Origin: Apiospora phragmitis
Lineage: Eukaryota; Ascomycota; Sordariomycetes; Amphisphaeriales; Apiosporaceae
Direction of reading: 5' to 3'
DNA length: 64,000 bases
Assembly: GCA_038363925.1 (NCBI GenBank)
Contig: JAQQWL010000011.1
Span: forward strand, 4,650,001-4,714,000
In this document: piece by piece, positions 11,079-24,000 of the stretch
How the letters are laid out: each line of letters starts with the position of its first letter
Numbering within the stretch: position 1 is the first letter of the stretch
Program-made: the position numbers and the translations under genes
The notes under the pieces: model-generated
What the model saw: the letters and a program-made list of their open reading frames with translations, nothing else
Told to the model about the DNA's origin: nothing
Database searches by the model: none

Positions 11079-14000
11079 TCAGAGTCAGAGAACCTCTATC
11101 TCCGTCGGCGTAGCGATACACACATACACATGCATGTACATACGCCAAGATTGCATACATGTACTTGGCACTCTGCATGCCTGTAGGTAGATGCATTCCG
11201 ACTGACTCCGATACAAGACAATCTACCAATCACATCAGCCGCGCGGTCTGCTGCAAGTGTGGGACGGCCACCAGGGGCTTCTGTATTTGCCGGACGATGG
11301 CTCAATGATCGCCTTTGCCATCTCTCGGGAATCTCGACTGAGACAGCCCGGTCCCCGGGAGGGCGTTGGTGGTTGTCATGTACTTACTTACTGTAGGTGT
11401 AGGGCCTTCCTCTCCAGGTTGCTAGACAAGATATCCAATCATATACATGTACGGTAGGGAATGTCAGTATTGTGTGCTCCAATAGTGCTGCAGGTGCTGA
11501 AGCCATCACTGTCACAGGAAGCAGCCTTGCATTGATCCAATATTTGTCGCGATTACCGGACGTGATTTGAGCAAGGATGTGGAATGGAATCCCAACCCCA
11601 TCAGTTTTCATTTCTCGTTTCTTATCGTCGAGACTCCAGTTCTGTCCAGCTGCTTTCCCAGCTGGCGGGGGCCAAGAAACGACCCCACTGAACCAAAATT
11701 GCCCTAATCTTTCGCACCTCACAGTAGCAGAGAAACCTCGTGCTCGCAAGGCTATTCCAGTTGACCTACTGCTACTACACGCTGCACCTGTTGGCAAGGA
11801 TCCGTCAGGAACGGTGCAATGCTAGCAGGCTAGCTTGTGATATCAGAGGAACCGTTCACATGGGCAACGTAAGGTTGCAGTATGACGGGAAATCCGAGAT
11901 GCGCTTGCACCATAGCTACAGTAGACGATCCCGCTTTCTCGATTACTGAACCCATCCCCCTTTCTTCGACTCCAACAGGTGGGCCAGGAACGTCGAAAGT
12001 ACCTCACATGTCGAGTTATCTATCTTGTACGCGTATTTGTTGTGGAACTGGAGAGCAACTCGATGCCTTTTTCTTCCTGGGCGACTCCGAGGAGACGGGT
12101 GCGGTCGGGAAGGATGTTTTGATCCCAGCCCAGACCTTGAAACATCGAAACCGCAGTTTCCAAATGCCCACAGCGCGCACCGACTTTTGGATGACGGGCA
12201 GGGTAAGGTATACGACTAGGTATACTAGGTATAGATAGGTAGCAGTCGGTTCCCGGTCCCGGCCCGAAACAATTAAGCAGGTGGTTGACAGACGGGCTAG
12301 ATACAACCTCGAACTAAGCTGTTGTTACGCTGCTATGGCAATGGCTATGGCCCCCCTGGCAAGCGAACAGGTCTGGTGAAATGCCATCTGACCAAGAAGG
12401 GGGATTTCCAGATCCCGATGCGATAGGTGAATAGGTGTCTAACGTACATAGCACACACAAAGTGCACTACGGTCAGGATAGCGAGCGACTACTGAGATTC
12501 CTGCCTGCTTAATATCGACCGAAGGTTTGTCCGACCCGCACTATCGCTGGCCTCTTAGGAACAAGCTTAAAAGACGTGGGAAACCCCGTTGACTTCACCG
12601 TGTTTTACAAGGTGTTGAAGAGGCGCGGGAGGCGCCAAGTTAGTTCAAGGTTCGTCTCTGAGCACGCACATAAGATGATACATACATGTATACATGCGAG
12701 TGTGCCAGCAGGTACTGTAGGCTACCTACTACTGGCAGATGTTGCTGGAGCTGGTTGCTAGGCAGCTAATCTCATGAGAGTCCGTGTTCACCTCGCTGAC
12801 ATTAGTAGTGGACCTTTTCCTGCATGCGGGAGAGTAGTGATGAGTTCAACTTTCTTTCGCATCTACTCTCCCATAAACACTGAGACCTGAGACTGAATGA
12901 AGTGACTGAACCCTTTCCAATAACAGAGGGTTGTTATTGGGCTGCGGTGGGGTACATACCTCCATTTGATGTATGCGCAGACAGACGGAGGGAGATAGGG
13001 AGGCCGTAACCAAGACAAGGGTTGGGCGGGCAGCAGGCGGGAGAAATCCGCAATTTCCAACCGAATCGAGCATTGTGTGCGCCCCTCGAAAAAACCCCCA
13101 ATACATACATTTGGAACCACGCCGTATCCTGCTTCGAAGGACCAGTACAGTATGCACGCACAGTACAGGGCTCAGTGGGCTAGCGTCCTGCTAGGTAGGT
13201 GGTAGGGGCAGAGAGGATCAGGGTCCTCTTGAGCCCCCCAAACTTTGAAAATTCACTACTGGTACTCCGTACCTCAGGAATCCTTTGTCAACCCCCCCCC
13301 CACCCCCCGCCGAGATGGATACGCCTTGAGGGTGATTGGTCCAGGGGGTGAGGAAAGATGGAGAAGACAGGGCCTTCGGATGGAGCTATGCTGTCATATG
13401 GCATATCTAGTGCCATCCTCGCCCCACGAAATCATCCCAAACCCTCTTATTCCCGTCACCAAGTCGAGACAGCAGAACCCGAAGCTTCGCGCTAAGTGGC
13501 GCCATACCCACCATCTCCAGCACGCCCGTACCGTACCTCTCTTTCTCCTGCTTTGTTTGGTCTCTTCCAATTCTTCTCACTCAGACCGGGTCGTCTCAGG
13601 ACGCAATAACGAACATCTACTTGCATTCCTGCCAAGCCTCGAACCCTTTGGTATCGGTACCTACCAAGTCACACTGTAGAAACGCCGTTGCCCTTCGATG
13701 CTATTCACCAAACAGAAGAACAGCGAGGAGAGGCGCAGCGAGCATATGTAGAGGGCATAGTACAAACGGTAGGAGGAAAACAGATACAGATATACATATG
13801 TAGTCGAGTTTACCCACACAAATAAGCCTTGTGCGAGTGCGGTCGTCTCTGATACGGCTTGAGGATACTGGCGAGGATTGAGTTATATGATTGTCGGGGT
13901 CCAAGACAGTCAGCGCCTATGAGACGGCGCAGCTTCAAACATCCGCGAGGCATTGCGAGGAAAGGCTACCAATGTATTCGGCCCTTCATTACACGCGCCA

Positions 14001-14729
14001 CCAGCACCTCTTGCCTGGCAGCATTGATGAATGCCAGAGAGTGTGCCGCAAAGCTGTCTAATGAAACTACGTCAGTCAGCCCTTTTGGGAATTGCAACAA
14101 CGTGGTCAAAGCAGCGAGTGCATGACTCCTTCCCAGGACGCCCCGACCAGGTCTGACTTATTATCTGGCTTGGCTGCGGCCGGCATCGTCATAAATACAA
14201 CTCGGCCAAAATTGCGCTTCTCTGCGATGTGTATGCCGGTGGGTAAATGATGTGATATGCCATCTCTACTCCATGCTCTGCATGTTTTCTGATTTGATTA
14301 AATAATCTCCAGAGACTAGTAGGCAACTGCCGGCTGCACTGACAAGATTGATCTTTGGCTCCATCGTGGGACGTCCTGTGCGGTGAGGCCGACAAGAGCG
14401 GTGGTAGTAATAAAAGAAAAAGTGATGATGTGTGCGTGCAGACATCCATAACAGCATGAACATACCGTGCCGACGAGACTGTGAGTGATATTGATGCAAG
14501 GGAAAACGACGAGAGAAAAAAACGAAGGTACCGGTACTTGCTTATGCGCTTCATCCATGCAACCCACTTGCAGTCGCGTACCGGACAGGGATACGGGCCT
14601 TCCGGGATCTTGCCACTACCGCAATACGCAGAGTCTATTTCTTCCTAATTTGCGTACCACCTACTGACGTATGTTATGTATCTACTCCGTAGTTCCTCGA
14701 GTTTGGGAAAGAGCCCCAGTCGGGTTTGG

Positions 14730-14736
<7 letters not shown>

Positions 14737-14763
<27 letters not shown>
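14737..14763 (+). repeat. (AG)13 microsatellite
   Basis: An uninterrupted AG dinucleotide run of about 27 bases lies roughly 2.1 kb upstream of the zinc-finger gene at 16826. Such purine tracts are common in fungal promoter-proximal DNA. No further role can be read from it. Confidence 0.9.
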
Positions 14764-14767
<4 letters not shown>

Positions 14768-16825
14768 TTAGTTGTACATACAGCGCCCACACAGCCGACC
14801 AAGCAGAGTGAAGTCGGTTGAAGGGAATGGGTTAAGGAAAATGGATTGGGGCGTTGGTAAAATGGTAGACCGAGTGGACTTCATCAATGGCTCTGCACTG
14901 TGTGCTGGTTTCTGGGAAGAAGAGAGAGGGAGAAGGCGCTGTAGTACCAGTAGTAGTCAAGATACCGCCGAAGCTAGGCACAACGTTGCAGCCATTGAAC
15001 TCTTTTTTTCTTTCCTTTTTTTCTTCTGCCCTTGGTCTTGGCCTCTCTGGGAGTACTTGCTGTTGCTAGGACTCTGATAGAGTGTGTGCCGGTCGTAGAA
15101 GAAACCACTGTGTTCCGTCCCTTTTCAGACCCTGCATGGAAAGGCGTCTTTTGCCAGCTTCGACTCCCGCATCAGTGGCGTCGACTAAAAAGCAAAAGCC
15201 CTGTAAGAGACAAACCGTACCTACAACATTGTGCAATACATACAACCACATACGAGTGTCCCAGATTGGCTAGTCCCTCTTCTTTCTTTACGTATGCTAT
15301 GTACCTCAAGATATACCCTTTACACCTCTTTCTCCTCTCTGAGTGCTCCTCCTCTTCCATCAACTTTCTCTAATTAAGTACATGCGCGTGTGCGTGCGTG
15401 CGTGTGGTCGGAAGACATAAAAAACAAAAGAGAACCCCTATGCGATCCACTTTAGCACTTTTTGATGCGGTTTGGGTGTGTTGAACGACAGGGGCATTAA
15501 CCGTAGCCTTACATCCCTACCGCTCTACCTTGACATATCCAGTCGTCACCCTAGCCTGCTAGCCCACCTTTCACTTTTTCCTCCTCCTCCCTCCTCCTCC
15601 TCCTCCACCTCCTGGTCACAGCAGCAGCACGGTACAGTAGTTGACGTGTATACGCACACTATATACCAGAGTACTATCGCTTTCTAGCACACCCACCATC
15701 CTTGCCGCGTTGCTGGCTCTCGCTCTCCTACTGGCTCAGATATCGACGCTTCGGGTTAGAAAGACCCTGATACCCAGCTTTTTTCTGACCTGGTCGGTAC
15801 TCACTCTTGCCCCTGCTCATTGCCTCTTTCGTGGGCGAGCTTAGCCTACAGGTCGGCTCGCAGTTACGTAGGGGCACTTTCATCACTCGCGCACACAGCT
15901 AGCTGGCTGGCCGCAGAATATATGTAGAAAGCCTGCTTCTCCTCTCCTTCCTCCCTATCGCCAACACTATACTACCATCCCATCATCGAGACGGGCAAAC
16001 ATACATACATACAACCCATTCCGGGATATCACGACGTTTACAGAGCACACACCACGGCCGATTTGTGGACTTTGGGATCTCACTACCAACATTACGCAGT
16101 CTTCATCCTTCTAGTCTCGGCCATTGTTCGACTTATCTCTCCCCGGATCTGTGACCACTGCTGATCTTTGACTCTTCGGTCTTGAAACGAGCCACAAGAG
16201 CTCCACATTCTCATGACCAGTCGAGGTCCCAAACGGCTGCCGTCAAATTGGACACCATCTTTGCCCATATTCCAGCCCTGGTTCGATCTCTTAAACACAG
16301 GACTACCCTCCTAGTACCGCACGTCCTAGTAACCTCGGCCTCCTTTAAGACGGGACATTGTGTTGTCGATCACACCTGTTCCACGTCGTCACTGGACACC
16401 ACACGCCTAGGAGCGTCTCCACATGTCCCGCTGACTGAAAGCAATATTAAGCTTCAGCGAATTTGGGGGGAACACTTCCCAAGTACCGACTAGCATCTGG
16501 TTGTACCTTTGGCTCGTCCAACCATCCCAGGCCCCCTGCCCCCATGCGTCTTCAGACTCCTGCCAAACACACTTAAGGCTCGCTGATCCCGCCTCCACGA
16601 CTGGTAAAGGGATCTCCTTCACCGGATCTTGAAAGACAAGTCACCTTTTTTCGGCAGGGTTACACGATTATCTTTTATACAATCGCCCTTGGGATACCGT
16701 GGCTGATCATATACTTTTACGTTGGAACTCTCGTCTGTTGTCGTTATTATAGTCGGATTATACGGGTGTGGGATAGCACCTACCTCTTCCGACCCTCTGT
16801 TGTTGTATACCCAGTCCAGTCAAAG
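14764..16825 (+). promoter_or_regulatory. Probable promoter and long leader of the FlbC-like regulator
   Basis: This interval lies directly upstream of the FlbC-like start codon and differs from the DNA to its left. The plus strand is rich in pyrimidine tracts, notably the TCC/CTCC array at about 15578-15618 and CT-rich stretches near 15300-15370 and 15930-16000. Pyrimidine-rich leaders just upstream of transcription starts are usual for highly regulated fungal genes. Open frames in it are short, so any upstream ORFs would be small. The exact transcription start cannot be placed. Confidence 0.45.
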
Positions 16826-18083
16826 ATGACTATGACACTTGACAATCAACAACGATTTGGTGCTCTCAACTTCGACCACATGTCTTCATACTCGAACCCC
16901 CCGCACTTCACCAACCCTTGGGCTTCGGCCTCGGCGCCCCAACATGGCGGCCAGGGCATGTACACTCAAGGGCTGCACAGCCTCGGTGGACTCGACAGCC
17001 TCTCGAAGCAGCATGCTGCGAGGTCCAGCCCGAATACCAGTTCCTCGATGGCTCCCTATGGAAGCATCCCGGTGACGGCATCATCAGCAGGTAGCACTCT
17101 CATGGCGGACGTCTATGGACAACAGGACTTACTCAATATGCCCCAAGATCTTCTAAGCCTCAACCGAATGCAGACAACGTCTGCTGCGTATGGCGAGCCC
17201 TCGTACGCTACCGCCACCTCGGCCTCTCCCGTACATGCCACATATGCCGCGTCGCCGAGCCCTTATGATGGGGGAATCTCAGGCTACGCGCCTGCGCCGA
17301 TACGGTCAACCTTTGCGCTGGCACCGGAATCTGACAGCAGAAGATATTCTCAATCGTCAGTACCCTCATCGGACCTTGGCCATGACGACACGTGTCGCTC
17401 TCACCGGAACTCTTTAGTTGACTTTGACCACAGAGGAATGCAGCAGGACGACCGGCGAAGTTTTGCGGATGCTCTGGATGCTGGACAAGGCATGCTTGCT
17501 ATGAGCCAAGAGACACCCAGAGCCATCTACCCTCCCGCGAACCGTGGGCGCGGATCCACGGATTCATATGGCTTCCCGTCAACCCATTCCACCAGCTCCT
17601 CGATATCCTCGGCCAGCAACTACAGCAATAACAGCTACTATGCTGGATCTATCGATTCATCGGTGAGCGACTATTCGACCGCTGGTTCCGACATCGAGTC
17701 AGTAACGTCGCGGACGTTACCTCGACCTAACCTGATGACTCAGCCTCCGCCAGCACCCCAATCGATGATGGGCCAGTTCAGCTCCAAGGTCTCCTCCAGC
17801 ACACAGAAAAAGCACAAGTGCAAGGTGTGCGATAAGCGTTTCACCCGACCTAGCTCGCTCCAAACACATATGTACAGCCATACTGGCGAAAAGCGTACGT
17901 AGAACCTGACAGTGTTGTGTGTGTAGCCATTACTGACAAGACGAATGAGCAGCTTTCTGTTGCGAAGTCGAAGGATGCGGCAGGCACTTCTCCGTTGTGT
18001 CAAACCTGCGACGCCATCGAAAGGTGCACAAGGGCGACGCGAAATCCGATGCTGGTTCGGAAGATCATCACGATTCGGACTAA
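16826..18083 (+). CDS. C2H2 zinc-finger transcription factor, FlbC-like
   Basis: Two exons, 16826-17894 and 17953-18083, are joined across a 58-base intron (donor GTACGT, branch TACTGAC, acceptor CAG) to give 399 residues. The first 320 residues are low-complexity, rich in Ser, Ala, Tyr, Pro and Gly, as in fungal activators. Two C-terminal C2H2 fingers follow. The first is CKVC...HMYSH, with ligands C332, C335, H348 and H352. A TGEKP linker is split by the intron. The second is CEVEGCGRHF...HRKVH, and the protein ends in a short acidic tail (GSEDHHDSD). The number and C-terminal position of the fingers, and the length, resemble FlbC, an upstream activator of conidiation in Aspergillus, but I cannot exclude a CSP-1/Azf1-type factor. 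It should act in the nucleus. It stands alone, with 10.8 kb upstream and 9.1 kb downstream free of recognisable genes. The start is the first ATG of the main frame that gives a family-like N terminus. Confidence 0.85.
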
Positions 18084-21000
18084 AAACAGCAACCTTACTT
18101 TGTTTTCATGGGCTTGCTGTCGCACAATCCATGCGATGTTTGGTTTTGTTTCTTTACAGCATTGATACCGATATTGATACCCCCGTCATTCATATCCGAT
18201 TGGCTTTTAGAGATTGCCGGTTGCTATGACCGTTTATTTTTTTTGGGTGGGGCCGGCAGAGAAGGGGAGGACTCGTCTTGGACGGACGCCCTCCCTTCGT
18301 GCCCAAGGATGAAAAGAAAAAGCAAAAGCAAATAAGCATCCACGGAATTACTTGCGCGACGCGATCAACAGGCGATACATTTCGATATTTCGACATTCTA
18401 TACCGAGAAGCGGTTTCATGGGGTTTGGGAGCCTATGGGTGGGCCTTATAGATCTATACTGGCTTGTCTCTGGAGACTCTTGTGTTATTATATTTCGCGT
18501 CTGTCGCTTATGGCCGAAAGATGTCTGGCCACACATCTGGGATTTCTGGTTTACATTTACGAGGACCATGTGTCTTTCTGAGATACCCTCAAAACCGGCG
18601 TTTAAGGATTTGTTTTTGGGTGGGGGAGTACCGGCAGGCAAGACTTACAGCGGCGGAGGCGCTCGTGGGGAGGGTGATTAAACTACTGATGCATTCGTTA
18701 CACTTTTGGGGGGGAAATCATCGAAGCGAGAGGCATGACCGCTGGGTTGCCAGCAGAAGACTTCACGATGGGAAAAGACATGCGGAGAGGAGATATGACC
18801 TGTACTATTACACCATGCTATGCATATACCCCTGATGGCAGAGCACTTCTGATCACGGACGCCAGTGTCGGCGTTGCGTGATGGAGAAGCTTACACTCGC
18901 TACTGCCCTGTAATCTATCTAATCCAATGGAACAATTTACATGCAACAACAAACTTGGTCGATCGTTTTGGGGTCCTCGGTGATGCGGTGCGGTGCGCTG
19001 CGATGGCGTCGTGAATAGGAGGCAGCGAGCTTTTGGCGCGGAGGCCCAAAAGGGGATATAGTGTCCGTGGCCCGCGAAGCGACATTCAGCCCGCCGAAGC
19101 CTGTGAGTGGACGGCCTGTGCGATATCCGTACATGAGATCGGCGCGGCATCCCTACCGCCGCAACTTTTAGCAGCGGAGTCTGGACCAAACCAAGCCTTA
19201 CCGTGAAAGGAAACATACAGAACGTCAACCAAGGCCTCGTTGTGGTTTCCCCAGTGCTTACCGTACCGTATCCAGCAGCTAAGTATCACGAGCTGCTTGC
19301 TGCTCAAGACCAGAGACGACGCAGACACGCGGCGGATGTTACATGCAGGCCGGCGGGTACGAAAAGAGAGAAGAAAACGGGGGTGGAAAACGGATAACAC
19401 CGTTACCGAGCTTGACCCTAGCGCTACCCACCCAGCTCAGGACAGGCCAGCGGGTGAGCTAAACATCTGCCAAAAGTCGGAGCTTGGCTGCTTGGGTCAA
19501 ACCGTTCTGTTTTAGTGCCGACAGGGAGTGCGTGCGAGTACATAATGGTATTCTTCGTATGTTGTTATTCAATACGTATGTTACATATGATTCCGTACCG
19601 TTATGCTGTTTCTCATGATTCTCCCAAGCCATTTTCCAGCAACACGCCTTGTTAACACGACAGGCGGAGGCACTCTCCATGCCCCCTCTCAAGTGCAGTC
19701 CGTCTAGATTACCGCTGTCTGATGCCATGTTCCAGTCCGCCCGTCACGATACGCATGTAGCAGAAGACTAGGGCATTGCCATAGAGGTACAGCCGGTCAC
19801 CTCTCCCCATCTCGTTTGGGACCGATCAGCGTGCGGAGACCAGAAAACGGGATGCAGTGACAGCACGCCATGTTGAGCGTGTTTCAAGTTTGGGTCGATT
19901 ACGACGCTTCCTGTCATGGGTGGTGGGGAGGGGCTTTGGCTGAATTGATTGATTGAACGACAACCGAACCACGGGTGGTCGCTCATCAGGGTGTTAATGT
20001 ACCGTACCATCCATCCATCCATCCAGTCCAGACGGATCCCCATCCAGTATCTACTTATTCGCATGAAAATAGGGAAGCGGTCCACCATCGCAAACCCCAT
20101 TTCCATTGATAGACTGCAATGATCCCAGACGTGAGAGAATGAGAGGGAGATAGAGTGAGAGAGGCACATGCAAACTGTCGCGGTCTCGGTCGACCGACAG
20201 CCGCAGATGGCAGAGTCGCAACGGGGGGTTACCCCGCCATGGCTAAAAGTCGCAGATCGCAACGAAAAGGACGACCGCCAGCTATTGCGCCGACGACGAC
20301 TGCTCCTGCCGATGCTGGGACGACTATACGATGCGGACGAGGCGCGATCCCTGCCTACCTTGGACTCTGCGCTCCTTCACCATGTTACACACATATATAT
20401 TCTATGCACCAGACACATCTTACGCGATACTCGTACTAGTCACCGAGAGTGGAAGGCTGCTACTTTGTGCTGTTACTCGTCACTATGTGCCATTGCGATC
20501 ACAGGCCAGCAAGGAGCATGATGACAGGAAACGTCCATGGTGAGAACGCGCGAACCCTTCATCTCCAGGGATTTCAGCTGTGCTGACACTTAAACGAGGG
20601 GGTGGTCATTAAATCCAGTGGCACTTTGTGTGGTCGCATACATAAGAGGCAACTCCACTGGACAAGGCTCTCGCGCATTAGATGACAGAACGGTTGCAAC
20701 GCCAGCACGAAAAGATGACTGATGATTTGGCCCAAAGGGGGCACGAGGACAGAGAGCGCCCGCCGGTAACGAACCCATCTTCAGCCATATCAAAACGGGG
20801 GTGGGCAAGGGAGGGTAGAGAAAAAAAAAGCAACTCTCCCCCTCCTCGGGCCATTCCCCGCCCAGCATAGGCGCATCCAGCCAATGGGACGGAGTGGAAC
20901 AAGCCGGATTCGGGAGCTTTTTTGACTTCTTGGAAAATGTCTCTCCTTAACTGGGCGCTCCGAACAACCTAATTGGAAGGGCGGCAACGCCGCGTCGGTG

Positions 21001-24000
21001 TCACACGCAACCTATGTTAGTATTCGATTGGGGTTGGATTTCCTCGCAACGTCCACTTATACTGCCCCATTCTTCCTTTTTCATTTGTGTCTGTTCTTTT
21101 TGGGACATTCCGACTGGTCAGGAATAGAAAGAAGGCCATTCGATAAGCTATATCCCGCAGTATAATAAAAGGTAGGTAACTACAAGGTACATACTCCGTA
21201 CATACCTGCATACTACTCCGTACCTGACTGCAAGCAGGTCACAATGTGTGGAGAAGCGCTCCCTCCCTTCCTGCTATGTATCAAAAATGCATCCCCATTG
21301 GGGCGTCTACGTCCAGGTAAGCGAACAAGCCCAAGTCTAAGTCTGACTACCAAACGTATTCATCACTGACCGAGTCTGCTAGTGGTGGCATCGGACGAGA
21401 CACCAGACGGCGAGATGGACCAATTCCGGCGGCAGCGATTACTACTCATGCGGCAGTAGAACCTCACCCATCCATCCTGCCAAGTGAGGCCTATTACTCA
21501 AGAGGTCCAGGGAGGTACCAACAACTAGCGGAGCGGGCGGAGAGGAGGAGTTCTGGTCGGAGCCCAACCGTACGGTTCTGCGGATGTAGAGTAAACAACG
21601 GGGCCAACGTGTTCTACCTAATGTACATACGCATACCTGCCCCTAACGATTGAACATAGGTATCGAATCGTATACGGTGCAGTGCACGATACAGCATACT
21701 GTCGTGGCCTCTCAGATCTATCTACACACATATCAAATCCATCAATCAATCTACAAGTACCATGGAACCCACCCGAATACACACTTGGACTCAATCAACC
21801 CATCAGCCTGCATTGCTTGTGATGAAACAGCAATCAGATGCAATACGGAGCAACCGCACGATGACTTTAATATCACCTAGCACGACAGTATGGGCGAATG
21901 GGCAAGGGCGCTTCGACCAATGACGACAGAGTGGCCCGACTAGAATGACGTCGTATGTCAGCAAGGATGTTGAAGCTTGAAAAGTGGCAGGCTCTCTCTT
22001 TGCCCTTCGGCCCACCCATGGGGGCCGTAGAATGGATGGATGCGCTTGGAGAGCCAAGAGCTTCGCATGGGCCATATCGAATCCAATCATTGGTTCTCCT
22101 ATATCGGCGCGCAACCACGAGATCCAGGGTCCTTCCTCATGTGCTCGACTAAGTTTCAACATGGCTAGGTTAGAATCCAATTGGAAGGTCGCAAACCGCA
22201 CCTTGCACCTTTAGGGACACGGGCGACACACATATGTACATACATACACAGTAAGCGGACGACCCGCGCATATGCGTCACGTCACTAGTAATTGCCAGGT
22301 CTACTGGCATCGATTGCACGCATGCTGGGCAGCATTGAGTGTTTGGGATGGGAATTTTGCCACCTCCTCCTCTCCTGCGCCTGCGCCGGCTCCTGACACG
22401 CACACACGACACTGACAGCTCCCCCAAAATAAGTATTTTTAGAGTGAGGCTATACATACAACTCACTACTGTACCGGCGGCATACCAGTTGAAACGCATG
22501 AACAGGTTCGTCCTATTTCTGGATTGGTATGACATAAGTGTAGTTTCGAAGCTTAGGACGCACGCGATCCTGTCAGCCGCCTCAATGGATGTACCATGCA
22601 TACATATGTACATACATGACATGGTGCCTGGCGGCGCGGCGATAAAGACGACAAGGTGCGGAGGAAGGGGCAACCCTTGTATGCGCGCCTCGAGCAACTA
22701 ACTTGAGGATTGGATCTCGAGTCCTTGTCCGGAGTAGTAGCGGTATTAACAGTATCTTAAGCGCACGCTACGAAGCCGCTACGAGCCCAGATACAAGGAC
22801 ATGCCCTGGGCTGGCCTAGGTACAACCTTAAGCCCCGAAAATACTTGGTACATCGACTTTCAGCCTTCCAGCACGAGAAACCACGACAGAAACTCGCAAA
22901 GACTACCTGGCCGCCCCCCCAGCAAGCAACGCGTGGTTATGTGGAAATACTTACTTCTGGCCCAGTTTATTCGCCTCTATTCCGGTACATATTGGATGTC
23001 AGTTAAGGAGCTAGGTTTCGCTGACCGCGAAAGCACCTAACAAGGTTAACTAAATGCCCAGCGTATTTGGTTGCTAACCGCCTCGACTGGTCCCAAGGTA
23101 GATGGAGGTACGGCGATATCTTGGGGGGTTGTCGCCAAATGGAGGTGTCAAGCAAAAGACGAAAATGACGTAGGTGTCCCATCCAAGCTCCGCCGTCTAA
23201 TTTGCTAGCTTATTCGTGTGGTGAGATGCCATCTCCCGTCAAGGGGGCTCCCCAGCTTTGGCCTTAACCCTAGATCCCTGCGAGTCTGCGCCAGGGCTTC
23301 TACCACCTGTCCAATTCTATGTATCTTTTTCACAGTGAACAGGGGCATTGCATTCACACAGTATTTCTTCTCGTACTCACAAGGGGCAACAGCACAGTCG
23401 GTAAACAAAAGACGCCTACGGCTTTTTGTTACCCACTCTATCCTCTATCCATTGATGAGTCTCCTTGCGCTTCACGAATCTCTAGTTTGCGTAAGTCGGT
23501 ACGTAACCTGCCCTTGTTGCACTTCGCATTTGCATCAATGGAAGCATTCGATTCATTTCAGTGTCTGTTCGGGACATGTAGTAGATGTACACATGCAGTA
23601 GACACACGCTACACACGACTAACCTACATGTACATACCTCCTGATGGCTGGTGGTGGCACCGAAAACCGGTTTGAGGGTCCGGTCACTGAGGTGCGACGC
23701 GATGCGATACTGCAAGATGGGGTTTGGGGCAAATGCCATCCTCACTGCACATGGGAATCTTGCTTCCTTTTGCCTTTGCGAGCGTCGGGGTCGGTTGCAC
23801 AGGCCGATGGTTACTGTGTCTGTCTCCTGTAATGGACAGTCCAATGAGGTATCCCATCCCATACTCCAACTACTTCTCTAACCTTATTGACTACCTACGC
23901 TACGTACGGAGTACTACATACCCCTCTATTTCGCCTCCTCCTGTCCTATCACGGCACACGGAATGCAACTATCCCCTTCCACCCCCAAGTCCGGCCAACC

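Larger units (their letters stand above)
6052..14699. other. Gene-free interval, 8.6 kb
   Basis: I recognise no protein or RNA gene here on either strand. Open frames are short (up to about 145 codons), overlap each other on both strands and lack domain motifs. Base composition is mixed rather than strongly AT-rich, so it does not look like a heavily RIP-mutated repeat. The sequence contains scattered TACATACAT/ATGTAC motifs and C or G runs of up to ten. A tRNA search by eye for A-box and B-box pairs found none. One cysteine-containing minus-strand frame at 6163-6459 is discussed in the findings. Confidence 0.5.
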
